DNA from: CAYJNO01 sp964371715
Lineage (GTDB): Bacteria; Bacillota_I; Bacilli_A; Erysipelotrichales; Erysipelotrichaceae
Direction: 5' to 3'
DNA length: 64,000 nt
Assembly: GCA_964371715.1 (NCBI GenBank)
Contig: CAYJNO010000006.1
Location: 1 to 64,000, forward strand
Part shown: piece by piece, positions 33,709 through 43,629 of the stretch
Layout: each line of letters opens with the position of its first letter
Numbering within the stretch: position 1 is the first letter of the stretch
Position numbers and translations under genes: made by a program
Notes under the pieces: generated by a model
Databases searched by the model: none
Told to the model about the DNA's origin: nothing
Seen by the model: only the letters and a program-made list of their open reading frames with translations

Positions 33709-35143
33709 TAAGTCCCCTTTTAGATTTAACCTCTTTATATAAACCCACATATAATTTAGCACTCTCTTTAAAGCTATAATTTGTTTTCATAGCTCTTTTA
33801 ACCATACGATTGTAAGCATTATTTTGTTTATAGTAAACATTGTATGCATACAAAATAGTATTAAACATATCAGAATCATTAAAGTAAGTAAATGTAAAAC
33901 CTGTTCCTTCATCAACATATTCATTATAAGGAATTACAGTATCTTTCAACCCTCCAGTTTCTCTAACTAGTGGTAAACAACCATATTTCATTGCAATCAT
34001 TTGACTTAAACCACACGGTTCAAATAATGATGGCATTAATAATAAATCACTACCTGCATAAATTTGATGTGCTAAGTCTTCATTATAACCGCAATAGAAG
34101 ACAACTTTACCTTTATTATTGTATTCTAATGCTTTAAATATGTTTTCATATTCACTATCACCACTTCCAAGTATTGCAACTTGAATATTTAATGAAATTA
34201 GATCATTAATTTTGTTGATAATTAACTCTAAGCCTTTTTGATTTGTTAATCTTGTAATCATTGATACCATCATTACTTTAGGATTTTTTTCTAAACCCAA
34301 CATTTCTTGTAAAGCTATTTTATTCTCTTTTTTTCCTTTTTTAGAATCATTTATTCCATAATTTAAAGCAATTTTAGGATCTGTTTTGGGATTATAAAAC
34401 TCATAATCAATACCATTTAAAATTCCTGCTAAATCATATCTTCTAAGTTCTAAAACTCCATCTAAATTTTCACCAAACTCTTTAGTTAAGATTTCATTTG
34501 CATATGTTGGTGATACTGTTGAAACTTTATCACTACATAAAATTCCTGCTTTCATAAAAGAAATATTATCATTAAATTTTAATAAACCATTATTATAATA
34601 TGTATCATCAATACTTAGACAACTATGCATCAATTCTTTTGGAAAAACACCTTGATATGCTAGATTATGTATTGTGTAAACATATTTTAATTTTAAATCT
34701 TTAAAGTATATTCTATTTATTAATGGAATGACACCTGTATGCCAATCATGTAAGTTAACTACATCAAATTTAAGTTTTAATTCACGAATCATATTTAATA
34801 CAGCTAATGAAAAAAAGCTAAATCTTTCTCCATCATCTCCATATCCATATAATGATTCTCTTTCAAAATAATATTGATGTTGGATAAAATAAAACGTTAC
34901 ATTATCAACAACTTGTTTAAAAATACTTGCACTTGTATTTATAATTCCACTTTTCACATCAAATGTACATACATAATCAAAATCTTTATGATTATTAATC
35001 GCAATCTTCAAATATAAAGGCAATATTACACTTACATTATTTTTTGACTTAGCTAACTCTTTAGGTAATGCTTGAATAACATCAGCTAAGCCGCCTGTCT
35101 TAATAAAAGGTAAACCTTCAGCTGCAACATGTAAAATCTTCAT
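33701..35143 (-). CDS. glgA: Glycogen synthase (ADP-glucose type)
   Basis: A 480-residue GT5 glycosyltransferase that elongates alpha-1,4-glucan chains from ADP-glucose. The N-terminal KTGGLADV motif (15-22) binds the nucleotide sugar. The C-terminal PSLFEPCGLSQMIAM and RETGGLKDTV segments are the conserved donor-site features. Length is typical. Its start overlaps the glgD stop by one base, so the genes are translationally coupled. Confidence 0.97.
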   Translation of the reverse strand: MKILHVAAEGLPFIKTGGLADVIQALPKELAKSKNNVSVILPLYLKIAINNHKDFDYVCTFDVKSGIINTSASIFKQVVDNVTFYFIQHQYYFERESLYGYGDDGERFSFFSLAVLNMIRELKLKFDVVNLHDWHTGVIPLINRIYFKDLKLKYVYTIHNLAYQGVFPKELMHSCLSIDDTYYNNGLLKFNDNISFMKAGILCSDKVSTVSPTYANEILTKEFGENLDGVLELRRYDLAGILNGIDYEFYNPKTDPKIALNYGINDSKKGKKENKIALQEMLGLEKNPKVMMVSMITRLTNQKGLELIINKINDLISLNIQVAILGSGDSEYENIFKALEYNNKGKVVFYCGYNEDLAHQIYAGSDLLLMPSLFEPCGLSQMIAMKYGCLPLVRETGGLKDTVIPYNEYVDEGTGFTFTYFNDSDMFNTILYAYNVYYKQNNAYNRMVKRAMKTNYSFKESAKLYVGLYKEVKSKRGLNE

Positions 35144-36258
35144 TATATTATACCAAACCTTTGTACATAAATCGGATTTTCTTTAGTCCCAATTAATTCT
35201 TTAATATGGAAAACATTTGCATCTTTATCTACTACTACATAATCTAATGTAGCATTTTCTCCAATATATGAATCTGCTAATATTATAGAATTTGTAACTC
35301 TAGCCCCTTTTTTAATTACAACATTACGGCCTAAAACACAATTTTCTACATGACCATCTATTATACAACCATTGGCAATCATACTACCCTTTATCGATGA
35401 TTCAGAACCATAATATGTTGGCGAACTATCTTTTGTAATTGTTAAAAGTGGCCAATCTTCATCATAGTATTTACGTAAATTATCTCCTTTTTTTAGTTCT
35501 AAAGCAGAATTTAAATAGCTTTGTATACTATTAATACAAACTACATTACCTTTTACTTTGTAGCCTTTGACAATAAATTTATTACAATAATCACTTACCA
35601 TATCTCTTAAACAATAAAGTTCACTAATACTCTTATATTTAATCGCAAGTTTTAAAAACATTTCTTTTGACATAAAATATGCATCTAATGAAATATCACA
35701 TAAGTTATATTTTCCATTATTTACTTTGATTGATTTAACCTGATTATTATCATCAAACATTAATTTATTACAATTTAAAAAATCAACTTTACAATTTTTT
35801 TCTTTACTATATAGAATACTAATATCATTTCCTTTTTCAATATGATTCTTTAAAACATCTTTAAAATCAACTTTATATATAAAATGCGATGGTGCAATTA
35901 AGATATAATCTTGTTTTGCTTCTTTAATATATCTTAAATTTTTATTAAAACATGCTAAGTCATGGTTATATAACTCACCAATTTCACTTCCTTCAACCGG
36001 AAATATATTTAAGCTTCCTTTTTTTGCATTAATGTTATAATGGCTTCCTTCTTTAACATGACCATATAGTGATTTTGCTGCTTTTTTAGTATATATTTGA
36101 ATGTTTTCAATTCCTGAGTTAGTCATATTAGATAAAATGAAATCAATAAGTCGATATCTTCCTAAAAATGATGTTGTAGCCATATTGTGATATTCGTTTA
36201 TTCCTTGAATTTTTGTTGTGTCATTTTCAAATGATACAATTCCTAATACATTTTTCAT
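35143..36258 (-). CDS. glgD: Glucose-1-phosphate adenylyltransferase subunit GlgD
   Basis: A 371-residue GlgC-like protein that in Firmicutes pairs with GlgC as a regulatory subunit. It keeps the FLGRYRLIDFILSNMTNSGI segment but lacks the glycine-rich AGGRGSR nucleotide loop present in its neighbour GlgC, as usual for GlgD. The C-terminal left-handed beta-helix hexapeptide repeats are visible (for example SSIKGSMIANGCIIDG). It overlaps glgA by one base and starts 4 nt after glgC. Confidence 0.94.
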   Translation of the reverse strand: MKNVLGIVSFENDTTKIQGINEYHNMATTSFLGRYRLIDFILSNMTNSGIENIQIYTKKAAKSLYGHVKEGSHYNINAKKGSLNIFPVEGSEIGELYNHDLACFNKNLRYIKEAKQDYILIAPSHFIYKVDFKDVLKNHIEKGNDISILYSKEKNCKVDFLNCNKLMFDDNNQVKSIKVNNGKYNLCDISLDAYFMSKEMFLKLAIKYKSISELYCLRDMVSDYCNKFIVKGYKVKGNVVCINSIQSYLNSALELKKGDNLRKYYDEDWPLLTITKDSSPTYYGSESSIKGSMIANGCIIDGHVENCVLGRNVVIKKGARVTNSIILADSYIGENATLDYVVVDKDANVFHIKELIGTKENPIYVQRFGII

Positions 36259-36262
36259 TTAC

Positions 36263-37402
36263 TTACCCCTCTCTAACTCCACGATTATGAATCAATGTAA
36301 TATTAGTAGATTTTTTTGATCCATGTTCAACATTTTCTGCTAGTTTAGTATTTTCTTGTACTAAACATTTATTAAGTTTTACATTTTTACCCACCTTCAC
36401 ATTAGGTAAAACTACTGAGTCAATAATTTCAGCACCTTCTTCAATTTCTACACCATGAAAAATAACTGAATTTTTAACTTTACCATTAATCTTAGAACCT
36501 TGATTAATATAAGATTTAGAAATTTCGGCATCATCACCTACTATTTGAGGATAATCATTTCTTGTTTCAGTATATATTTTCCAACTAGTATCAGATAAAT
36601 CTAATTCATTATCTGTTTTAATTAAATCCATATTAGCTTCCCATAGGCTATCGATTGTACCAACATCTTTCCAATAACCTTTAAAGCGATAAGCCATACA
36701 TTTTTTTTGATTATTAATCAATGCAGGAATAATATCTTTTCCAAAATCATGTGAAGATTCTTTGATATTCTCATCAGTTAATAAGAAGTTTCTTAAAATC
36801 TTATAGTTAAAGATATAAATACCCATCGAAGCTAAATTACTTTTTGGATTACTTGGTTTTTCTTCAAACTCAACAATTAAATCATCTTGATCAGTATTCA
36901 TAATTCCAAATCTTGATGCTTCTTTAATTGGCACCTCTATAACAGCTATTGTACAATCTGCATTGTTACTTTTATGAAATTGTAACATTTTATCATAATT
37001 CATTTTATAGATATGATCACCTGAAAGTATCAATACATAATCTGCATCCATTTGATCTAAAAAATCAATGTTTTGTGTTATTGCATCTGCTGTACCTTGA
37101 TATAATCCAAAACCTTTGTTATCTTTTTCTCTTGGCGGCAAAACAAAAACTCCTCCATCGTTTGAATTCAATCCCCAATAGTGATCTCTTGCAACATAAG
37201 AGTTTAATAAAATATTTTCATATTGTGTTAATACGCCAACTGTTGTGATACCTGAATTTGCACAATTACTTAATGGGAAATCTATAATGCGATATTTCCC
37301 TCCAAAATAAACTGCTGGTTTGGCAACCTTTTTTGTCAATTCATATAATCTAGAACCACGGCCACCAGCTAAAATCATTGCTACCATATTTTCTTTAGAC
37401 AT
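36263..37402 (-). CDS. glgC: Glucose-1-phosphate adenylyltransferase
   Basis: A 379-residue enzyme making ADP-glucose from ATP and glucose 1-phosphate, the committed step of bacterial glycogen synthesis. The nucleotide loop LAGGRGSRL, KPAVYFGGKYRIIDF and LSGDHIYKMNY are conserved. A C-terminal beta-helix domain follows. It is the first gene of the glg operon and has an extended -10 promoter directly upstream. Confidence 0.97.
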   Translation of the reverse strand: MSKENMVAMILAGGRGSRLYELTKKVAKPAVYFGGKYRIIDFPLSNCANSGITTVGVLTQYENILLNSYVARDHYWGLNSNDGGVFVLPPREKDNKGFGLYQGTADAITQNIDFLDQMDADYVLILSGDHIYKMNYDKMLQFHKSNNADCTIAVIEVPIKEASRFGIMNTDQDDLIVEFEEKPSNPKSNLASMGIYIFNYKILRNFLLTDENIKESSHDFGKDIIPALINNQKKCMAYRFKGYWKDVGTIDSLWEANMDLIKTDNELDLSDTSWKIYTETRNDYPQIVGDDAEISKSYINQGSKINGKVKNSVIFHGVEIEEGAEIIDSVVLPNVKVGKNVKLNKCLVQENTKLAENVEHGSKKSTNITLIHNRGVREG

Positions 37403-37427
37403 ATGTTTCCCCTTTATATATATTTTA

Positions 37428-37436
37428 ATTATAGCA
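37428..37436 (-). promoter_or_regulatory. Glycogen operon promoter
   Basis: Minus-strand TGCTATAAT extended -10 box (TATAAT at 37428-37433), about 25 nt before glgC. A poor -35 candidate (GTTATA) lies 17 nt upstream. AAAGGGGA is the ribosome binding site. Confidence 0.65.
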
Positions 37437-37499
37437 TTAAAATTGAATTGTATAACAAATTATTTATTTTTATTAACTTTGTGTTTATTAATATATGCT

Positions 37500-38768
37500 T
37501 TATTTATGTTTTCGCGATTTTTCTTCATACATTTTTTTATCTGCAATACTAATTAACTCATCAATATTGTCACTATCATTGGTTGATGAATATCCAATAC
37601 TTGCTGAAATATTAATATGTAAACCATCTATAATAAAAGTTTTACATGTTAAATCTTTAATTCTAATTTTGATATTTTCAGCAATATCATCATTAATATT
37701 ATCTACAATAACAATAAATTCATCGCCACCAAATCTTGCGATTATATTATTTTTCTTAAAATTAGCCTTAATGCGATTGGTAAAAGCAACAAGCAATTTA
37801 TCTCCAACCTCATGTCCATAATTATCATTCACAGGTTTAAAATCATTTAAATCAATGAAGTACAAATAGTAATTATCAAACTTTTTAATTTTTTCTAATA
37901 AACCTCTTCTGTTTAATGCTCTTGTTAAACGATCATGAGTAAGATTATATTTCATGATTTTTTGTTTTTTCTCATGATTTTTAAATACAATATAAATAAA
38001 TAATCCAACAGCATTAACACTGAAAAAGCTAAATAAAGTATGAGTTAAAAGCTTATACACTCTATTATCATCATGTACTTTAAAATTTATTTCATAGTCA
38101 TATAAGTAAGATTTACTAATTTGAGCCATATCAGCATTAAACCCTATTGTTCTAACAGCAATGATTTCTTCATTTTGAAATTTTGTCTCTAATTCAAAAT
38201 CATAACCTAGTGAATTCAAAGTATTGATTCCTACATAATCTAAAATCGAATTGAACTCTATAGTTGCTGCAGTAAACCCTTTATATTGATCATTAATAAA
38301 TATTGGAGAAGCTACTATAAATGCAAAATAATTTTCATATAGCTCAAATGGTCCCATTATCAATAACTCATTTGACTCTTTTGTAAAACTAATATACTCA
38401 TCAATTAAATCAATATTAAAACCATCCGTATTGAATGAATTATCTTGATATTCAATTGGATATACATATTTAATATGAGCATCATTTACATACATATATA
38501 TTTCATTTAAATTAACATTATCTAAATTACTAGTAATTTCATAAAAAAAATCTATTTCAAAATCACCCTTTTGATATTCAATTATTGTCTCTAGTGCTTT
38601 TGTAGTTTGAATTGCTTCTTGTAATACATTATCTAGTTTTCTACGATATAAATCAGCTGTTATTTGTTCTTCATTTTTTATGTCATTATTGGTATCTATT
38701 ATTGTGTAAACACTTATCACTAAACTTAAACAAAAAAATAAAATAATCATCCTTTTTGATATCTTCAC
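37500..38768 (-). CDS. Membrane-bound CHASE1-GGDEF protein (diguanylate cyclase)
   Basis: A 422-residue sensor. One membrane segment lies near residues 5-22, an extracytoplasmic domain at about 25-240, a second membrane segment at about 243-262, then a GGDEF domain to the end. The outer domain has the CHASE1-like pattern VYPIEYQDN and GPFELYENYFAFIVASPIF. The GGDEF site is intact (FGGDEF, about 346-351), so it likely makes cyclic di-GMP. No RxxD inhibitory site precedes it. GTG at 38766-38768 is preferred as start because GAGGAG lies 8 nt upstream; another GTG three codons earlier would overlap that site. It has its own promoter. Confidence 0.87.
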   Translation of the reverse strand: MKISKRMIILFFCLSLVISVYTIIDTNNDIKNEEQITADLYRRKLDNVLQEAIQTTKALETIIEYQKGDFEIDFFYEITSNLDNVNLNEIYMYVNDAHIKYVYPIEYQDNSFNTDGFNIDLIDEYISFTKESNELLIMGPFELYENYFAFIVASPIFINDQYKGFTAATIEFNSILDYVGINTLNSLGYDFELETKFQNEEIIAVRTIGFNADMAQISKSYLYDYEINFKVHDDNRVYKLLTHTLFSFFSVNAVGLFIYIVFKNHEKKQKIMKYNLTHDRLTRALNRRGLLEKIKKFDNYYLYFIDLNDFKPVNDNYGHEVGDKLLVAFTNRIKANFKKNNIIARFGGDEFIVIVDNINDDIAENIKIRIKDLTCKTFIIDGLHINISASIGYSSTNDSDNIDELISIADKKMYEEKSRKHK

Positions 38769-38794
38769 ATTAATCACTCCTCTTCAAGTACATC

Positions 38795-38822
38795 ATTATA
38801 ATTGTATAATATGAATAATCAA
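38795..38822 (-). promoter_or_regulatory. Promoter of the GGDEF gene
   Basis: Minus-strand TTGATT (38817-38822), 16-nt spacer, perfect TATAAT (38795-38800), about 27 nt before the start codon. Confidence 0.7.
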
Positions 38823-38855
38823 TACACAATTATTGTATATTTAATCAATAATACA

Positions 38856-38898
38856 AAAAATAAAAAGTAGACAACACCCACTAGTATTGTCTACTTTT
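38856..38898 (-). terminator. dnaK operon terminator
   Basis: A 12-bp stem (38863-38874 with 38887-38898) with a 12-nt loop, followed by a T-rich stretch on the minus strand, 14 nt after the dnaJ stop. Confidence 0.85.
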
Positions 38899-38911
38899 AT
38901 ATAAATATATT

Positions 38912-40030
38912 TTATTTAAAGGCTTTTTTGAATTTATCAAAAACTGATTCTTTTGATTTTTTTTGTAATTCTCTAAGCTTGATATACAAATCTTTCTCTT
39001 CCTTAGATATCTTATTAGCTACTTTAATATCTACCTCAACATATTGATCTCCATAATCAGTGCTTCTTAAATCTTTTACACCTTTACCTTTTAATCTAAA
39101 CTGTTGATTTGGCTGAGTTCCTTGAGGAATTGTTAGTTCAACATCTCCGTGAACAGTTGGCACATCAATTACTGTCCCAAGAGCAGCATCAACTGCAGAA
39201 ATAGGTACTTTAATATGAATGTTTTTATGATCACGTTTAAAGAATTGGTGTGTATCTACTCTAACTTCGATGAATAAATCTCCATTAGGTCCACCATTAC
39301 TTCCTCTTTCACCTTTTCCAGCAACTCTTAAACGTTGTCCACTTTCAATACCAGCAGGTATTTTTACATCAACATTAACGTTTTTGTTTTCATAGCCTTT
39401 ACCTTTACAAACGTCACATGCACGTTCAATTTTTTTACCACGTCCATTACAGTCCGGACATACTGCTTGTGATTGAAATACACCAAAGGCTGTACGTTGT
39501 TGCGTTGTTACTCTACCAGAGCCATGACATCTATTACATGGTTTTACATCATCCTTTGAATATGCACCGCTGCCATGACATTGATGACACTCCTCATCAA
39601 CATTTATTTTAATTGTTTCATTTTTACCAAAAATTGCATCCATAAAACTTACTCTTAAACTCATTAAACGATCTTGACCTTTTCTTGGCCCATTGCTTCT
39701 AGATGAACTACCTCCACCAAAGCCACCGCCAAAGAAGCTTTCGAATATGTCTTCAAAACCACCGCCGAATCCAGCTCCACCAAATCCGCCAGCACCATGT
39801 CCTCCATTTTCAAATGCAGCATGACCATATTGGTCATATGTTGCTTTCTTTTGTGGATCACTTAATACTTCATACGCTTCATTAATTTCTTTAAACTTAG
39901 CTTCAGCTCCTGTTTCTTTATTAACATCAGGGTGATATTTCTTTGCTAATTTACGATAAGCTTTTTTAATATCTTGATCATTAGCACCCTTTGTTATTTC
40001 TAATATGTCATAATAGTCTCTTTTTGCCAT
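38912..40030 (-). CDS. dnaJ: Chaperone DnaJ
   Basis: A 372-residue Hsp40 co-chaperone that stimulates DnaK's ATPase. The J domain carries the HPD motif at 33-35. A Gly/Phe-rich segment follows (about 75-110). Four zinc repeats of type CxxCxGxG are present (CHQCHGSG, CNRCHGSG, CPDCNGRG, CDVCKGKG), then the C-terminal substrate-binding domain. Length is typical. It is the last gene of the operon and is separated from dnaK by the deacetylase gene. Confidence 0.98.
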   Translation of the reverse strand: MAKRDYYDILEITKGANDQDIKKAYRKLAKKYHPDVNKETGAEAKFKEINEAYEVLSDPQKKATYDQYGHAAFENGGHGAGGFGGAGFGGGFEDIFESFFGGGFGGGSSSRSNGPRKGQDRLMSLRVSFMDAIFGKNETIKINVDEECHQCHGSGAYSKDDVKPCNRCHGSGRVTTQQRTAFGVFQSQAVCPDCNGRGKKIERACDVCKGKGYENKNVNVDVKIPAGIESGQRLRVAGKGERGSNGGPNGDLFIEVRVDTHQFFKRDHKNIHIKVPISAVDAALGTVIDVPTVHGDVELTIPQGTQPNQQFRLKGKGVKDLRSTDYGDQYVEVDIKVANKISKEEKDLYIKLRELQKKSKESVFDKFKKAFK

Positions 40031-40051
40031 GTTTTTTTCCTTTTTTATCTT

Positions 40052-41263
40052 CTATTTCACACTAGCAACAAATGATTCAAATGAAGCATCATTACTAACT
40101 CTTATTCTTGGTAATCTATATTTATTCATACCAGGACTTATATTACCATATTCTGTTGTAAATGCAAGGTCATATCCTGCATCTTCAACAACTTTCATTG
40201 CTTGATCATCATAATCTCCAAATGGATAGACAAAAGCAATATCATCACCTATGACTTCAGCACTCTTTTTTAAATCTTCTAAAATAACATCATAGCTTTC
40301 GCATAAAATACGTCCACCACGACCTCTTCCACATCCACCACTACGATGCATGTCATGAGAATGAGATTGTAAATCCATTTTTCCCCACATTCGCATATCT
40401 TGCATTGATTGTGGTAACCAATCACCATATAAGCTTGTAATTAAGAATATTGTTGCTGGTATACCTCTATTATACATTTCATTGTATGCAAGTGCTTCAA
40501 TAGATGGATCACCATCATCGATTGTTAAAGCTACACTATTCTCTAGTATTTTTATTTCGCCATCCATGTATTCATTTACTTGTTTCATTGTTAATACTTG
40601 GTAGTTATTATCTACAAAATAGTCTAGTTGTTTTTTAAATGTATCTATATTTAGCCAATTACTGTCAAGTGCTGTTGATGTATTTGGATCATAATAGAAA
40701 TGATACATTAATACTGGTAAATCATTAGCATAATCAATACTTGTATCATATTCTTTTGAAGTATTAATATCAGTATTATTTATAAATACTAATTGATCAT
40801 TAAAGTAAACATATACTCCATCATCAGTTCGACGATATACATCATAACTAGCTACTTCATTTAATTTAACATTTAATTCATCATTATTTAATGTATAGTT
40901 TTCATTGGTTGTAATTGTAACACCATATGGAATATATTCTTCATATACCATATGTTGATTTGTATTAATTACTTCATCATATTTTACATAATATTCTGTA
41001 TTTAATATATTAAAGTAACCCTCATTGAACATTTCATCTTTACTCAATTTGATTCTACCACTAGATAAATTACCAATTTGATTTAAATCTTTATCGAAGA
41101 TGATAGTTTCATTTACTTCAACAATATTAAAATAATATTCTTCATAGTTAATATTTGATGTAATTTCTTCTTCAATTACTGCATCTTCATTAGATGCACA
41201 ACTAGTAAGAAAGCATAGTGAAATAATCACTATGACTTTACTTACTATATTTGATTTAAACAT
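40052..41263 (-). CDS. Polysaccharide deacetylase (NodB-domain) lipoprotein
   Basis: A 403-residue exported lipoprotein. The signal peptide ends with LTSC (Cys22). Residues about 25-215 are an unassigned extracytoplasmic region. Residues about 225-403 form a NodB-type deacetylase: the metal/catalytic ALTIDDGDPS, then QSHSHDMHRS, then VYPFGDYDDQ, matching the conserved order. Such enzymes remove acetyl groups from peptidoglycan or surface polysaccharide at the outer membrane face; the actual substrate is unknown. Its ATG shares the last A of the dnaK stop (TAATG), so it is translationally coupled to dnaK, and dnaJ starts 21 nt downstream. This places an envelope enzyme inside the CIRCE-controlled operon. 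Confidence 0.87.
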   Translation of the reverse strand: MFKSNIVSKVIVIISLCFLTSCASNEDAVIEEEITSNINYEEYYFNIVEVNETIIFDKDLNQIGNLSSGRIKLSKDEMFNEGYFNILNTEYYVKYDEVINTNQHMVYEEYIPYGVTITTNENYTLNNDELNVKLNEVASYDVYRRTDDGVYVYFNDQLVFINNTDINTSKEYDTSIDYANDLPVLMYHFYYDPNTSTALDSNWLNIDTFKKQLDYFVDNNYQVLTMKQVNEYMDGEIKILENSVALTIDDGDPSIEALAYNEMYNRGIPATIFLITSLYGDWLPQSMQDMRMWGKMDLQSHSHDMHRSGGCGRGRGGRILCESYDVILEDLKKSAEVIGDDIAFVYPFGDYDDQAMKVVEDAGYDLAFTTEYGNISPGMNKYRLPRIRVSNDASFESFVASVK

Positions 41264-43065
41264 TATGCTTTTTCAGTGAAATCTGCATCAACTACATTAT
41301 CATCTTGAGGGTTTGTAGCTTCTGCTTGTTCTGTTGCTTGATTTTGATACATAGCTTGAGCCATTGCTTGTGCAGCTTGCTCAAGTTCAGTTACTTTTGT
41401 TCTTAATGTATCATAATCATTATTATTAATAGCTGTTTGTAACTCTTCTTTTAACTTATTTACTTCAGTTTTTTGTTCTTCAGTAACATTTGCACCTTCT
41501 GCATTTAATGATTCATCAATTTGAGAAATTAATTGTTCAGCTTTATTTTTTAATTCTACTTCTTCTTTACGTTTTTCATCATTTGCTTTATTATCTTCTG
41601 CATCTTTAATCATTTTTTCGATTTCTGCATCACTAAGTCCGCTAGAGTTTGAAATTGTAATTGATTGAGTAGTTCCTGTACCATTGTCTTTAGCACTTAC
41701 ATGTACAATACCATTAACGTCAATATCGAATGTTACTTCAATTTGTGGTACTCCACGTTTAGCAGGAGCAATACCACCAAGTTGGAAGTTACCTAATGTT
41801 TTGTTATCTGGTGCCATTGGTCTTTCACCTTGTAGTACATGAATATCCACTGCTGGTTGATTATCCGCAGCTGTTGAGAATACTTGTGATTTAGATGTAG
41901 GTATTGTAGTATTTCTTGGAATTAATACAGTCATAACTTGACCCATTGTTTCAATACCTAAACTTAATGGTGTAACGTCTAATAATAATACATCTTTAAC
42001 ATCACCAGAAATTACTCCACCTTGAATTGCAGCACCCATTGCTACTACTTCATCAGGGTTAACTGATTTATTTGGTTCTTTACCAAGTTCTTGTCTAATT
42101 ACTTCTTGAACTGCTGGAATTCTTGTAGATCCACCAACTAATAATACTTGATGAATATCATTTTTAGTTAAACCAGAATCTTTTAATGCTTGTCTTACAG
42201 GTAAAGCTGTTCTTTCAACTAATGATTTAGTCATTGTATCAAATTGAGCTCTTGTTAAGTCAGCTTCAAAGTGTAATGGACCTTCAGCTCCAGCACTAAT
42301 GAATGGTAAGCTAATATGAGTTTGTACTACACCTGATAAATCTTTTTTAGCTTTTTCTGCAGCTTCTTTTAAACGTTGCATAGCCATTTTATCTTTTGAC
42401 ATATCTACGCCATTTTCTTTTTTAAATTGTTCAACCATCCAATCAACGATAACATTATCGAAGTCATCTCCTCCAAGTTTGTTATCACCAGCTGTTGCTA
42501 AAACTTCAAATGTTCCATCAGCTAAGTCTAAGATAGAAACGTCAAATGTTCCTCCACCTAAGTCAAATACTAATACTTTTTGTTCTACATCAACTTTATC
42601 AATACCAAATGCTAAAGCTGCTGCTGTTGGTTCATTGATAATTCTTTCAACTTCAAGACCTGCAATTTTACCAGCATCTTTAGTTGCTTGTCTTTGTGAG
42701 TCATTGAAGTATGCAGGTACTGTAATAACAGCTTTCTCTACTTTTTCACCTAAGTATTCTTCTGCATATGATTTTAAGTATTGTAAAATCATTGCACTGA
42801 TTTCTTGTGGTGTATAATCTTTTCCGTTTGCACTTACTTTATCATTAGTACCAATTAATCTTTTAATTGAGCTAATTGTATCTTTGTTTGTTACTGCTTG
42901 TCTTTTTGCAGCATCACCAACAATAATTTCACCATTTTTGAATGCAACTACTGATGGAGTTGTACGATTCCCTTCTGGGTTTGGAATTACTTTTGATTCT
43001 TTCCCTTCCATTACAGAAACACAACTGTTTGTTGTTCCTAAGTCTATACCGATAATTTTTGCCAT
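41263..43065 (-). CDS. dnaK: Chaperone DnaK (Hsp70)
   Basis: A 600-residue ATP-driven chaperone. The N-terminal GIDLGTTNSCV, VFDLGGGTFDVSILDL and LVGGSTRIPAVQ segments form the actin-like ATPase. The substrate-binding domain and a C-terminal lid ending in a Gln/Ala-rich tail follow. Length is typical of Gram-positive DnaK. It lies 15 nt after grpE and is coupled to the deacetylase gene downstream. Confidence 0.99.
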   Translation of the reverse strand: MAKIIGIDLGTTNSCVSVMEGKESKVIPNPEGNRTTPSVVAFKNGEIIVGDAAKRQAVTNKDTISSIKRLIGTNDKVSANGKDYTPQEISAMILQYLKSYAEEYLGEKVEKAVITVPAYFNDSQRQATKDAGKIAGLEVERIINEPTAAALAFGIDKVDVEQKVLVFDLGGGTFDVSILDLADGTFEVLATAGDNKLGGDDFDNVIVDWMVEQFKKENGVDMSKDKMAMQRLKEAAEKAKKDLSGVVQTHISLPFISAGAEGPLHFEADLTRAQFDTMTKSLVERTALPVRQALKDSGLTKNDIHQVLLVGGSTRIPAVQEVIRQELGKEPNKSVNPDEVVAMGAAIQGGVISGDVKDVLLLDVTPLSLGIETMGQVMTVLIPRNTTIPTSKSQVFSTAADNQPAVDIHVLQGERPMAPDNKTLGNFQLGGIAPAKRGVPQIEVTFDIDVNGIVHVSAKDNGTGTTQSITISNSSGLSDAEIEKMIKDAEDNKANDEKRKEEVELKNKAEQLISQIDESLNAEGANVTEEQKTEVNKLKEELQTAINNNDYDTLRTKVTELEQAAQAMAQAMYQNQATEQAEATNPQDDNVVDADFTEKA

Positions 43066-43080
43066 AATATTTCTTCCTCC

Positions 43081-43629
43081 TTATTCAGATACTTTAACCA
43101 TTGCGGCTCTTAGTATACGATCTTTTATTTTATAACCTTTTTGTAATACTTCGATTACTGTGTTAGGTTTAACACCATCTTTTGTTTCCATCATTAATGC
43201 TTGATGGAAGTTTGGATCAAATTCTTGATCTAATGCTACTATTTCTTCAACACCTTCTTTATTTAAAGCATGAATTATTTGACCATGTATCATTTCAATA
43301 CCTTTTTTAAAGCTGTCATTTTCAACTTTAGGATCATTCATTGCTCTTTCTAAATTATCCAGTGCTGGTAAAATATCTAATGCAAATCCTTGAATGCGAT
43401 ATTTTTTACTTGTTTCAAATTCATTTTTCAAACGTTTTTGAATGTTTTCAGTATCAGCATATGCTTTTGCATATTCGTTCTTTAACCTCGCATTCATAAC
43501 TTCAAGTTCAGAAATTCTATCATTTAATAGTTCAACTTCTGTTTTTTCTACTTCTTCAACTACTTCTGTTTCGACAGTCTCTTCTGTTTCAACTACTTCT
43601 TCAATTTCATTATTTGTGTTATCATTCAT
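43081..43629 (-). CDS. grpE: Nucleotide exchange factor GrpE
   Basis: A 182-residue DnaK co-chaperone that releases ADP. An acidic disordered N-terminus (Glu/Val/Thr-rich, residues 1-30) precedes a long coiled coil (about 30-85) with YADTENIQKRLKNE. The C-terminal beta domain carries LDILPALDNLERA and FDPNFHQALM. It directly follows hrcA with no gap. Confidence 0.97.
   Translation of the reverse strand: MNDNTNNEIEEVVETEETVETEVVEEVEKTEVELLNDRISELEVMNARLKNEYAKAYADTENIQKRLKNEFETSKKYRIQGFALDILPALDNLERAMNDPKVENDSFKKGIEMIHGQIIHALNKEGVEEIVALDQEFDPNFHQALMMETKDGVKPNTVIEVLQKGYKIKDRILRAAMVKVSE

Noticed and set aside
33709..33762. Eighteen-codon upstream extension of glgB into glgA
   Set aside because: AAAGGGGA sits just before the ATG at 33706-33708, and the extension has no branching-enzyme similarity.
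42479..42817. Plus-strand open frame within dnaK
   Set aside because: Antisense shadow of a highly conserved gene, with low-complexity Ser/Asn-rich product and no start signals. Similar antisense frames in nifJ, alaS, pyk, coaE and grpE were rejected for the same reason.
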